Positions 25,729-33,825 of a stretch of DNA of 64,000 nt are shown here, piece after piece; position 1 is the first letter of the stretch, and the number at the start of each line of letters is the position of its first letter. The translations under genes were made by a program, and so were the position numbers. The notes under the pieces were generated by a model that was not told the DNA's origin, searched no databases, and saw only the letters and a list, made by a program, of their open reading frames with translations. The DNA is from Brucella pseudintermedia (lineage in GTDB: Bacteria; Pseudomonadota; Alphaproteobacteria; Rhizobiales; Rhizobiaceae): positions 186,001-250,000 of the forward strand of contig NZ_WBWE01000002.1 in assembly GCF_008932435.1 (NCBI RefSeq), given 5' to 3'.

Positions 25729-26745
25729 TCAGTCGCGCTCGATGATGATCTTCAAAACGTTGCGGTCGCCGTCCCAATAGGGAAGCGCTGCTTCAGCTTC
25801 ATCGAACGGAAATACCTTGGAGATCAGCTTGTCGGCATCTGTGCCGAGCTTTTCCAGATGCGTTATGACGGCCTCGAAATCGTCGAGCGTCGCATTGCGC
25901 GATCCCATGATGTCGAGTTCCTTCAGGTTGAAGAACTGCGTCTGATAGGTGACGGGCGCCTTGGAATAGCCGACATAAACCACCCGGCCCGCAAAGCCGG
26001 CCATATCGACAGCCTGCGTGAAGGTGATCGGCAGGCCGACCGCTTCAAAAGCAACATCCACGCCGTCATCGTTGGTCAATTCCTGCACCTTGGCGACAAC
26101 ATCCTCACCGCCCGGCAGCGCGTGCGTTGCGCCGAACTGCAGCGCCAGCTCACGCTTTTCAGCACTTGGATCGATGGCGATGACCTTGGCGCCGCGCGCG
26201 ACTGCACCGAGCAGCACGCCCATGCCGATCATGCCGCAACCAAGAACAGCAACCGTATCTCCTGCCTGCACGCGCCCGCGCTCGACGGCGTGAAAGCCAA
26301 CCGAAAGCGGCTCGACCAGCGCCAGATGACGCGGCTCCAGCGTATCGTTGAGGATCAGCTTTTCGGCAGGCAGCACGATCTGGTCGGCCAGACCGCCATT
26401 TTGCTGCACGCCAAGCGTCTTGTTATAACGGCACGCATTGAGCCGCCCCTTGCGGCAGGATGAACATTCGCCGCAATTGGTATAGGGCAGAACGATCACC
26501 CGCTTGCCCTTGGCGTAAGCGGCGCCGACGCCCTCTCCGGCCTCCATGATCTCGCCGCCAATTTCATGCCCCGGTATGCGCGGCAGCTGGACCAGAGGAT
26601 TAAGCCCCTTGAAAGTGTTCAGGTCGCTGCCGCAGAGCCCCACATGGCGCACGCGCACACGCACGTGACCTGCCAGCAAAGGCGCTTCGTCGATTTCTGC
26701 AAAACGGGTGACGTTTTCGCTCTCGATACGCAGAGCTTTGACCAT
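25729..26745 (-). CDS. Zn-dependent MDR dehydrogenase, probable L-galactonate/L-gulonate 5-dehydrogenase
   Basis: 338 residues of the medium-chain dehydrogenase family. Catalytic zinc motifs are VGLCGSDLNTF and GHEIGGEI; the structural zinc loop is CGECSSCRKGRLNAC; the NAD-binding Rossmann motif is VLGCGMIGMGVL. Similar to RspB/LgoD-type hexonate 5-dehydrogenases. It lies between uxaA and the TRAP genes. With uxaB and uxaA nearby, oxidation of L-galactonate to D-tagaturonate would complete a route to KDG; a different polyol or hexonate is possible. Confidence 0.85.
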   Translation of the reverse strand: MVKALRIESENVTRFAEIDEAPLLAGHVRVRVRHVGLCGSDLNTFKGLNPLVQLPRIPGHEIGGEIMEAGEGVGAAYAKGKRVIVLPYTNCGECSSCRKGRLNACRYNKTLGVQQNGGLADQIVLPAEKLILNDTLEPRHLALVEPLSVGFHAVERGRVQAGDTVAVLGCGMIGMGVLLGAVARGAKVIAIDPSAEKRELALQFGATHALPGGEDVVAKVQELTNDDGVDVAFEAVGLPITFTQAVDMAGFAGRVVYVGYSKAPVTYQTQFFNLKELDIMGSRNATLDDFEAVITHLEKLGTDADKLISKVFPFDEAEAALPYWDGDRNVLKIIIERD

Positions 26746-26781
26746 CGAATTATTCCTGTCAGTCGTCGTTGAAGAAAGGGA

Positions 26782-28326
26782 TCAGGTTACGGCGCCGACC
26801 TGCCACGGCACGAATTCGTTGTCGCCATAGTCGTAGACTTCGCTCAGCGTCTTCTCGCCGGATGCGACCGCGATGATATGTTCGAAGATGCGCGTACCGG
26901 ACTGCTCGATGGTCTCGTCGCCGGTGACGATGCCGCCGCAATTGATGTCCATGTCTTCCTTCATGTGTTCGTACATTTCGGAATTCGTGGCGATCTTGAT
27001 GCAGGGGGAAGGCTTGAAGCCGGATACCGAACCGCGACCCGTAGTGAAGCAGATCACATTGCAGCCGCCGGCCACCTGTCCGGTCACGGCAACGGGGTCA
27101 TAACCCGGTGTGTCCATGAACACGAAACCCGGTTCGGTGACGGTTTCAGCAAATTCGTAGACCGCCTTGAGCGGCATGGAGCCACCCTTGGCAACCGCGC
27201 CGAGCGACTTTTCCAGAATGGTGGTGAGTCCGCCAAGCTTGTTGCCGTGCGACGGATTGTTGTTGAGTTCGTCGCCGTTGCGCGCCGTGTAGTCGCGCCA
27301 CCAGTCGATGCGCTGCAACAGCTTTTCCGCCACCGCAGGCGTTACCGCGCGGCGCGTCAGAAGATGTTCGGCACCATAGATCTCCGGCGTCTCCGACAGG
27401 ACGGTCGTGCCGCCATTGCGCACGATAAGGTCCGAGGCATAGCCCAATGCCGGATTGGCGGAAATACCGGAATAACCGTCCGAGCCGCCGCATTCCAGCG
27501 CCACTTTCAGCTTCGACAGGGGCTGCTTGGTGCGGACCGCCGAATTGACCAGCGGCAGCATTTCCTTGATCTCGGCAATCGCATGATCAATGGTCTTGCG
27601 CGTGCCGCCATGCTGCTGGATCGTCATGGTGCGCAGGCGCGAGCCTTCTTCCATGCGATAATGCTCGAGAATTGGCGCAATCTGGTTGGTTTCGCAGCCA
27701 AGCCCGATCAGCAATATGCCGCCGAAATTCGGATGCTTGGCATAGCCCTGAATAGTGCGGGTCAAAAGGCGATAGCCTTCCGACTTGGTGTTGAGCGCGC
27801 AGCCGCTGCCATGCGTCAGCGCCACGACGCCATCCACATTGTCGAAACCGTCGAGACCGCCCATCCGGTTGAAATAATCGGCAATGTAACGCGACACCGT
27901 TGCCGAGCAATTGACCGACGAAATCACGCCGATGAAATTGCGCGTGCCGACGCCGCCAGCGCCCCGGTCGAAGCCCATGAAATGACGGCGCTCCGCCTCC
28001 GGCAGCATGCCGCGTTCTTCAATGTCGATGGAGAACTGGTGCTCGTGTTCGGAAGGCAGCATGGCGAGGTTCTGCAGATGCACATGCTCGCCCTGCGCGA
28101 TGTCCTTCGTCGCAACGCCGATCACCTGCCCGTATTTCAGGACTTCCTTGCCCTCCGGAATGTCGCGAACGGCAACCTTGTGGCCGCGCCCGATCAGTTC
28201 CCGGGCCTTGATCCCGTCAAGTCCGATCGGATCGCCCGCGCGAACCGAAACGCGCGCCACCGCAACATCATCCGAAGGATGCAGCAAAATTACCGGCGCA
28301 ACCGCTGTAGCAACGGAATCATTCAT
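26782..28326 (-). CDS. uxaA: Altronate dehydratase family protein (UxaA)
   Basis: 514 residues, the full two-domain form: an N-terminal SAF domain (LLHPSDDVAVARVSVRAGDPIGLDG ... KYGQVIGVATKDIAQGEHVHLQNL, residues 15-90), then the large catalytic domain with TRNFIGVISSVNCSATV, THGSGCALN, GLGCETNQI, ECGGSDGYSGISANPALGYASD and GVINCGGI-type NCGGIVTGDETI, whose cysteines bind iron. It dehydrates D-altronate to 2-keto-3-deoxygluconate. A galactarate or other sugar-acid dehydratase role cannot be excluded, but the uxaB partner supports altronate. Confidence 0.88.
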   Translation of the reverse strand: MNDSVATAVAPVILLHPSDDVAVARVSVRAGDPIGLDGIKARELIGRGHKVAVRDIPEGKEVLKYGQVIGVATKDIAQGEHVHLQNLAMLPSEHEHQFSIDIEERGMLPEAERRHFMGFDRGAGGVGTRNFIGVISSVNCSATVSRYIADYFNRMGGLDGFDNVDGVVALTHGSGCALNTKSEGYRLLTRTIQGYAKHPNFGGILLIGLGCETNQIAPILEHYRMEEGSRLRTMTIQQHGGTRKTIDHAIAEIKEMLPLVNSAVRTKQPLSKLKVALECGGSDGYSGISANPALGYASDLIVRNGGTTVLSETPEIYGAEHLLTRRAVTPAVAEKLLQRIDWWRDYTARNGDELNNNPSHGNKLGGLTTILEKSLGAVAKGGSMPLKAVYEFAETVTEPGFVFMDTPGYDPVAVTGQVAGGCNVICFTTGRGSVSGFKPSPCIKIATNSEMYEHMKEDMDINCGGIVTGDETIEQSGTRIFEHIIAVASGEKTLSEVYDYGDNEFVPWQVGAVT

Positions 28327-28360
28327 GTGTCTGACCTCACTCCCAAATCGCCCCGGCTAA

Positions 28361-29068
28361 TCACTCGCTGGGTTCGTTATCCATCCAACGCTGCTTGGAT
28401 CGGTCCAGATGCGTTCGCATGGCTGCTTGCGCCTGAAGCGGATCTCTTGCCTCCAGGGCTGCATAGATGGCTTCGTGCTCGGCCAAAGCCAGAGCCCATG
28501 TATCGTTATCCTCGAAGCGCGTCCTGATATGCGACGTCAGCGGACTATGCCGCTCGTCGAAAAGGTCGCGCACGATGCGCGCCAGAACCGAATTGCCCGA
28601 CTGCTCGGCTATGAGCAGATGAAACTGCCTGTCGAGTTCAATCGCCTTGCGCCCGGCATCGACATTCACTTTCATCGCGTCAATCGTCGCGCGCAGTTCA
28701 GCCAGTCTTTCAGGCGTCATGCGCGCGCAGGCCGTCACCACCACGCTGCCTTCGACCATTTCGCGTGCCTGCATGATTTCAAGCGGGCTCTCGCCGATGG
28801 AAGTTCCATGGGAAAATGAACGCTTTTCCGACTCCGCCGTAACATAGATGCCGGAACCCATGCGGATTTCGACATTGCCGGCGATTTCGAGTGCAATCAG
28901 CGCCTCGCGCAGCGAAGGCCGCGACACGCCGAGCTGCTGTGCCAGCTCGCGTTCAGCCGGCAGCCTGCTGCCAGCAGGAAACTGGCCGTCCTGAATGAGA
29001 TTTCTCACCCGATCTGCAATCTGCTGATAAAGCCTGCGCGGTTCCGCGGTTGCCGTAAAGTCGCTCAT
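28361..29068 (-). CDS. GntR-family regulator (FadR/FCD subfamily)
   Basis: 235 residues: winged HTH at the N-terminus (LYQQIADRVRNLIQDGQFPAGSRLPAERELAQQLGVSRPSLREALIALEIAG, residues 14-64) and a helical FCD ligand domain (residues 85-225). This subfamily commonly controls uronate and hexonate pathways (ExuR, UxuR, LgoR types) and is relieved by a sugar acid. It leads the uxaA-dehydrogenase-TRAP operon and diverges from uxaB; two similar candidate operators lie in the gap. Confidence 0.9.
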   Translation of the reverse strand: MSDFTATAEPRRLYQQIADRVRNLIQDGQFPAGSRLPAERELAQQLGVSRPSLREALIALEIAGNVEIRMGSGIYVTAESEKRSFSHGTSIGESPLEIMQAREMVEGSVVVTACARMTPERLAELRATIDAMKVNVDAGRKAIELDRQFHLLIAEQSGNSVLARIVRDLFDERHSPLTSHIRTRFEDNDTWALALAEHEAIYAALEARDPLQAQAAMRTHLDRSKQRWMDNEPSE

Positions 29069-29096
29069 TGTGCTCCCAATTCGCCTCTCCTCGAAT

Positions 29097-29226
29097 TGGC
29101 CTTACCATATTTCGAAGGAGAATGAAGCGCAATATGCTTAAAACCCCGATGAACTGCGGAAAATCGCACATTTCCACATCTGCACTCGAATCCTTTGGCT
29201 GATAAATAGTGTCACTGGCTTGACCA
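29097..29226. promoter_or_regulatory. Two candidate GntR operators between gntR and uxaB
   Basis: TGGCCTTACCA at 29097-29107 and TGGCTTGACCA at 29216-29226 share the pattern TGGC-nTn-ACCA, an imperfect dyad similar in form to FadR-family sites (TGGTnnnACCA). One is close to each of the two divergent starts, as expected for a local regulator controlling both sides. Read by eye; degenerate. Confidence 0.35.
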
Positions 29227-29275
29227 ATTTGCCGCGCATCGCTTAGTTAAAACCACTGATTTATGGGAGAAGGTC

Positions 29276-30400
29276 ATGCACAATAAGCCAGCGATCCTGC
29301 AGTTCGGCACCAGCCGTTTTCTGTTGGCTCATGCCGATTTCTTTGTTTCGGAAGCGCTTGCCAATGGCAAAGCCATCGGGACAATCGCCGTCGTGCAGAC
29401 CACTTCCAACCCGCAGAGCAGCCAGCGGATCGCGGCTTTGAACGAAAGCCGCAGCTATCCCGTCATGATCCGTGGACTGGTCGACGGCAAGCCATTCGAG
29501 AATGAATATCAGGCGAAGGGCGTCACCGCGGCCTACTCCGCGCATCATGACTGGGCTGCGATTCTCGACCTTGGCGCCAGCGTCGATGTGATCCTCTCCA
29601 ACACCGGCGACAAGGGTTTCGAGCTCGACAGAAGCGATGACAGCTCGCTTCTTGCCAATCCGGAAGCTTTGCCGAAAAGCTTTCCAGCCAAGCTGCTGGT
29701 GCTGCTGCATCATCGCTGGCAGCACAATCCCGATGCGCCGCTGTCGATATTTCCCTGCGAGCTGATCTCGCGCAATGGCGACAAGCTTCGTGCGATCCTT
29801 GTAAATCTGGCTCAAGACTGGAAACTGCCGGACAGTTTCGTGCAATGGCTCGAAGCGCGCTGCATCTTCGCCAACAGCCTTGTTGACCGCATCGTTTCAG
29901 AACCCATCGAACCCATCGGCGCCGTTGCCGAACCCTATGCGCTCTGGGCAATCGAGAATGCAGACGGCCTGAAGCTCCCTTGCGAACACAAGGATATTGT
30001 CGTCACCGACGATCTGGCGCGCTATGAGCATCTGAAACTCTACCTGCTCAACCTTGGCCATACATTCATCGCAGAACATTGGCTCAAGGGCGGCCGCCCG
30101 AAAGACGAGATCGTGCTGGAAGCCATGCAGGATGAGACGATCCGGAGCGAACTGGAAGCGGTCTGGCGCGAAGAAGTGCTGCCGATATTTGCCGCAGACG
30201 GTCTTGGCGAACAGGCGTCAGCTTATGTGGATTCGGTACGGGAACGGTTTCTCAACCCTTTCCTCAGGCACCGCATTGCCGACATTGCTTCCAACCATGA
30301 GGAAAAGAAGCGGCGGCGCTTCGCGCCGGTCATCGCCCGCGCGGCTGAACTCGGCCTTGATCTCAAGCAGTCTCGTCTGAAGGCGGCTGTCATCGCCTGA
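29276..30400 (+). CDS. uxaB: Tagaturonate reductase (altronate oxidoreductase)
   Basis: 374 residues of the mannitol dehydrogenase/uronate oxidoreductase family: ILQFGTSRFLLAHADFF (NAD-binding start), VVQTTSNPQSSQRI, VILSNTGDKGFEL, FPCELISRNGDKLR, and C-terminal NLGHTFIAEHW with the catalytic lysine region LFDRL-like FANSLVDRIVSEP. It interconverts D-tagaturonate and D-altronate with NAD(H). RBS GGGAGAAGG precedes the ATG. Divergent from the gntR-uxaA operon. It would connect tagaturonate, made by the Zn-dehydrogenase, to UxaA. Confidence 0.9.
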   Translation: MHNKPAILQFGTSRFLLAHADFFVSEALANGKAIGTIAVVQTTSNPQSSQRIAALNESRSYPVMIRGLVDGKPFENEYQAKGVTAAYSAHHDWAAILDLGASVDVILSNTGDKGFELDRSDDSSLLANPEALPKSFPAKLLVLLHHRWQHNPDAPLSIFPCELISRNGDKLRAILVNLAQDWKLPDSFVQWLEARCIFANSLVDRIVSEPIEPIGAVAEPYALWAIENADGLKLPCEHKDIVVTDDLARYEHLKLYLLNLGHTFIAEHWLKGGRPKDEIVLEAMQDETIRSELEAVWREEVLPIFAADGLGEQASAYVDSVRERFLNPFLRHRIADIASNHEEKKRRRFAPVIARAAELGLDLKQSRLKAAVIA

Positions 30401-30402
30401 AA

Positions 30403-31161
30403 CTACGCATCGTGCTTTCCGAAAATCGAGTCCGATTTCCGGGCCGATGCGGTAAGCCACTCATTGAGCTCGACTTCGGCGCGTTCCAGCGCGCTATAGT
30501 TCAAAAGTTTGCGTAGAAGTGCCACTGTGACTGCACGGGCCCGGAGGTTGAAACGTCCTTCGTCGGGTTCACCCTTCTCCTGGTAGACGCCAAGTTTTTC
30601 ATAGAGTTGCTGCAATCTGTTCTGAACGCTTCTGAGAGACAGATTGCGGCGGCGTGCAATAACGCGATCCGTCAGGCCCAACGCTATATCGACCAGAATT
30701 TCGTATTCGCTTTCGCTGAAACCGCTGGCATGGCCAAGGCTCTTTTGCTGCAGGCCGCGCACCTCGCGATCGATGACGCATTGTGCCTCGACGAAGATGC
30801 TGCGCAATGCCAGCCGTAGCTTGTCGTCGGACGCCGATTTCAGCACGTAGCCATAAGCCGCCCCTTCGGGCACGATGCGCGACACGCCGCGCACATAGGC
30901 TTCATCGGCATAGTTCGACCAGAACAGGATGCGCGTTTCAGGATTTTCCTTCCAGATGGTGCGCGCCGCCTCGATACCGTTGCGTCCGTTCATCTGCAAA
31001 TCCATGACGATATGCGCTGCCCTGTGCTGGCGCGCCAGTTTCTCGCCGGCAGACCCATTGTCGGCTTCCAGCACGTCGCTGCATTCAGGCAAGGCCGCGC
31101 GCACGGCCTCGCCAAGATAGGCGCGGTGCAACGGATCATCTTCCACGATCAAGACATGCAT
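30403..31161 (-). CDS. LuxR/NarL-family response regulator
   Basis: 252 residues. Receiver domain at residues 1-120 with acidic pair E7/D8, phospho-acceptor D54 in IVMDLQMNGRNG and conserved K in YVLKSAS. The output domain has SESEYEILVDIALGLTDRVIARRRNLSLRSVQNRLQQLYEKLG (about residues 148-190), a GerE-type HTH. The extreme C-terminus (ARKSDSIFGKHDA) is encoded by a palindromic repeat at 30407-30450. Two bases from uxaB's stop, convergent. Partner of the kinase just upstream; both diverge from a sugar ABC operon, the probable target. Confidence 0.88.
   Translation of the reverse strand: MHVLIVEDDPLHRAYLGEAVRAALPECSDVLEADNGSAGEKLARQHRAAHIVMDLQMNGRNGIEAARTIWKENPETRILFWSNYADEAYVRGVSRIVPEGAAYGYVLKSASDDKLRLALRSIFVEAQCVIDREVRGLQQKSLGHASGFSESEYEILVDIALGLTDRVIARRRNLSLRSVQNRLQQLYEKLGVYQEKGEPDEGRFNLRARAVTVALLRKLLNYSALERAEVELNEWLTASARKSDSIFGKHDA
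30407..30450. repeat. Palindromic repeat forming the 3' end of the response-regulator gene
   Basis: GCATCG (30407-30412) pairs with CGATGC (30445-30450), and inside it CCG-A-AAATCG pairs with CGATTT-C-CGG around AGTC (30419-30442). The sequence resembles the short palindromic intergenic elements common in Brucella/Ochrobactrum. It supplies the last codons of the regulator gene and could act as terminator-like structure between the convergent genes. Confidence 0.6.
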
Positions 31162-31162
31162 T

Positions 31163-32401
31163 TTATTCTCCGCCCTCCCGGCAAATTTCCGCAGGCAGGT
31201 GGATCGTCACACTGGTGCCGCCGCCTTCCCCGTTTTTCCTGATAGCGAAACTTGCAGAAATCAACCGCGCCCGCGTGCGCATATTATCGATGCCGTGCCC
31301 GACATCGGGACGCTGCATCTGGCGATCCATGCCTATGCCGTTGTCCGCGACTTCGACATGCAGCCGACCGCCCTTGTTGCGGAGCGTGACGCGCAACCGA
31401 CTTGCATGAGCATGGCGTATCGCATTGTTGATCGCCTCCTGCACGATGCGGAACAGCGAGGTTGCAACCGTTTCCTCCAGCCGGTCAGCCATGCCGTCGC
31501 TGTGATCGTCGAGCGTCCATTCGATGGTTGACCCGCTGTCGCGCACCGAACGGCCCAGATGGTTTTCCGTCGCCTGCACGAAACCGAAAAGCTGGAGAAT
31601 TGAAGGCTTCGCTTCTTCAATAATTTGTCGGAGATCGTGCATGCAATGCTGGAGGCCGCGAAACAGCGGTTCAAGCTGCTCGCCTGAAAGGTCTGGCGCA
31701 TGGGTAAGCCGTTCGACGTGGCGCGCCAGCCGTGTCAGATCGGCCAGCGTCTGGTCGTGCAGGTCCATGCCGATGCGGTGGCGCTCAATCTCCAGCGCTT
31801 CTGTCAGTTTCAAAGCGCCGAAACGCAGGCCTTCCTCGCGCGCCCGCGCTTCCGCTTCCACGATGGCGGAACGCTTGGCCTGCTCGGCCGCACGGATCGC
31901 AAAGAAATAGGGGGTGAGCAGATCGGCAATCGACTGGGCGTTTTCCACGTCGCGCATGGTGTAGCAGGCAGGGGTGAGACTGGAACAGCTGAGCGCGCCG
32001 ATAATATCGCCTTGCGCCTTCAGCGGCACATGCAGGCGACCCTTGAGATCATGCTCTATGATGGGACGGGAGAAGGCGCCCGCAAAATGGAAGCGCGGAT
32101 CGGCGCGCGCATCGTCGGTCAAAAGATGATCGGCCTCGCCGGAAAGCACTGTCCGGATAGGACTGCCGGAAAGCGGCGCGGGCGGATTGCGGCTCCAGTC
32201 CGTCGATATGCCGCTCTCATAGGCGATATGAAACTTTCCATCCAGCGTCTTGATGCAGACGTCCAGATGATCATAGGGCACGATATGCGTGATCTCTGCC
32301 GCCACCGCCCGGATGATGGAATCGAAGTCGAGTTGTCCCGCCAGCAATCTGGAAATATTCAGATAGTGGTCGAGCAACCTTTGGGGCGCGAGTTCAAGCA
32401 A
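31163..32401 (-). CDS. GAF-domain sensor histidine kinase (HisKA_3 type)
   Basis: 412 residues, no membrane segment, so cytoplasmic. GAF domain at about residues 20-175, then a HisKA_3 dimerisation helix with phospho-acceptor H215 in EIERHRIGMDLHDQ, and HATPase with IVQEAINNAIRHAHAS (N box), VEVADNGIGMD and GHGIDNMRTRA. Start is TTG at 32401 with GGAGGAGA eight bases upstream. One base separates it from the response-regulator gene. The GAF domain probably binds an intracellular sugar or metabolite. Likely controls the divergent sugar ABC operon. Confidence 0.9.
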   Translation of the reverse strand: MLELAPQRLLDHYLNISRLLAGQLDFDSIIRAVAAEITHIVPYDHLDVCIKTLDGKFHIAYESGISTDWSRNPPAPLSGSPIRTVLSGEADHLLTDDARADPRFHFAGAFSRPIIEHDLKGRLHVPLKAQGDIIGALSCSSLTPACYTMRDVENAQSIADLLTPYFFAIRAAEQAKRSAIVEAEARAREEGLRFGALKLTEALEIERHRIGMDLHDQTLADLTRLARHVERLTHAPDLSGEQLEPLFRGLQHCMHDLRQIIEEAKPSILQLFGFVQATENHLGRSVRDSGSTIEWTLDDHSDGMADRLEETVATSLFRIVQEAINNAIRHAHASRLRVTLRNKGGRLHVEVADNGIGMDRQMQRPDVGHGIDNMRTRARLISASFAIRKNGEGGGTSVTIHLPAEICREGGE

Positions 32402-32465
32402 GCGTCTCTCCTCCGGAACGCAAACTGCTCATAAGCTATAATACGCCGCGACAGCCTCGGCGCGT

Positions 32466-32504
32466 CTTGCGGGTTCCCGCAATTTTACTGCGGGAACCCG
32501 CAAG
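32466..32504. promoter_or_regulatory. 16-bp perfect inverted repeat, candidate response-regulator operator
   Basis: CTTGCGGGTTCCCGCA (32466-32481) is exactly inverted as TGCGGGAACCCGCAAG (32489-32504), separated by 7 A/T-rich bases. Each arm is itself a near palindrome, GCGGG-TT-CCCGC. It is the only strong dyad in the gap between the kinase gene and the sugar ABC operon. The nested symmetry suits two dimers of a LuxR-type regulator. A transcript stem-loop is the alternative, but there is no T-run. Confidence 0.6.
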
Positions 32505-32715
32505 TCAGTTGCTTCATTCGGCCTTCACAGAAGGCTCCTCTTCTTTCATCCTCGCTTCACCAGAAAATTGCCCGCGATACAAGAGTGTAAATCGCATCAG
32601 GCGCGGACTGGTGCCGTTGAGGAGCGGCGGTGCGGGAGGCTCGCGCCATAATCAATTCAGACGATCCGAAGTGCCGGGGCGCTGCGGGTCGCATACTGGC
32701 AACTGGGAGGAATGA

Positions 32716-33732
32716 ATGAAACTCGCAAAAATCCTTTTCGCATCCGCAGCACTGGCAGGTGTTCTGGCCGCAGGCGGCGCATCGGCTGACACATCATCGA
32801 AGAAGATTGCATTCTCGAACAATTATGCGGGCAATTCGTGGCGTCAGGCCATGCTGGAAAGCTGGGACAAGATTACAAAGGAAGCCGTGAAGGCTGGCGT
32901 TGTTGCTGCTGCTGATCCGTTCACGACGGCTGAAAACCAGGCGACCGAACAGGCCGCGCAGATTCAGAACATGATCCTGCAAGGCTATGACGCCATCGTC
33001 ATCAATGCCGCCTCGCCGACCGCGTTGAACGGCGCAATCAAGGAAGCCTGCGACGCGGGCATTACGGTCGTTTCCTTCGACGGCATCGTGACCGAGCCTT
33101 GTGCATGGCGCATCGCGGTCGATTTCAAGGCGATGGGTGAAAGCCAGATCGACTATCTTGCCAAGCGCCTCCCGGATGGCGGCAACCTGCTCGAAATTCG
33201 TGGCCTTGCCGGTGTTTCCGTCGATGACAACATCCATGCAGGCATCGAAGAAGGCGTGAAGAAGCATCCGAAATTCAAGATCGTCGGTTCCGTCAATGGT
33301 GACTGGGCCGCAGACGTGGCACAGCGTGCCGTCGCGGGCATTCTCCCAAGCCTGCCGAAAGTGGATGCGGTGGTGACGCAAGGCGGTGACGGTTACGGCG
33401 CCGCGCAGGCTTTCGCCGCTGCCAAGCGCGAAACGCCGATCATCATCATGGGCAACCGTGAAGATGAATTGCAGTGGTGGAAGAGCCAAAAGGACGCCAA
33501 CGGGTATGAAACCATGTCGGTTTCGATTGCACCCGGCGTATCCACGCTTGCTTTCTGGGTTGCCCAGCAGATCCTTGACGGCAAGGAGGTGAAGAAGGAC
33601 CTCGTCGTTCCGTTCCTCAGCGTCAGCCAGGAATCGCTCGAAAAGGACCTAGCCAACACCCAGAAGGGTGGCGTCGCGAATGTCGAATATTCGCTTGAAG
33701 ACGCGCAGAAGGTCATCGACGCCGCGAAATAA
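32716..33732 (+). CDS. Sugar ABC transporter substrate-binding protein (ribose-type)
   Basis: 338 residues with a signal peptide ending GGASA, then a Peripla_BP_4 fold: KKIAFSNNYAGNSWRQAMLESW, GYDAIVINAASPTALNGAI, GITVVSFDGIV, GGNLLEIRGLAGVSVDD, VVTQGGDGYGAAQAF. Atypical in keeping two cysteines (EAC, EPC) that could form a disulfide. RBS GGGAGGA is well placed. First gene of a five-gene operon with one ATPase, two permeases and an SMP-30 lactonase. The ligand is probably a pentose, hexose or sugar alcohol. Confidence 0.9.
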   Translation: MKLAKILFASAALAGVLAAGGASADTSSKKIAFSNNYAGNSWRQAMLESWDKITKEAVKAGVVAAADPFTTAENQATEQAAQIQNMILQGYDAIVINAASPTALNGAIKEACDAGITVVSFDGIVTEPCAWRIAVDFKAMGESQIDYLAKRLPDGGNLLEIRGLAGVSVDDNIHAGIEEGVKKHPKFKIVGSVNGDWAADVAQRAVAGILPSLPKVDAVVTQGGDGYGAAQAFAAAKRETPIIIMGNREDELQWWKSQKDANGYETMSVSIAPGVSTLAFWVAQQILDGKEVKKDLVVPFLSVSQESLEKDLANTQKGGVANVEYSLEDAQKVIDAAK

Positions 33733-33825
33733 GCCGCGTCCTTGCGTCATTGGACGATTGGGGCGGGCTTCGTTCCCGCCCCTTTCCGTCACCTTATTCA
33801 GCCTTTCGAGCAGTCAGTTGAACAT

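Noticed and set aside
26878-28527. A 549-codon open frame on the plus strand
   Set aside because: Antisense to uxaA and the end of gntR; no domain, no ribosome site, composition typical of a shadow frame rich in Arg, Ala and His.
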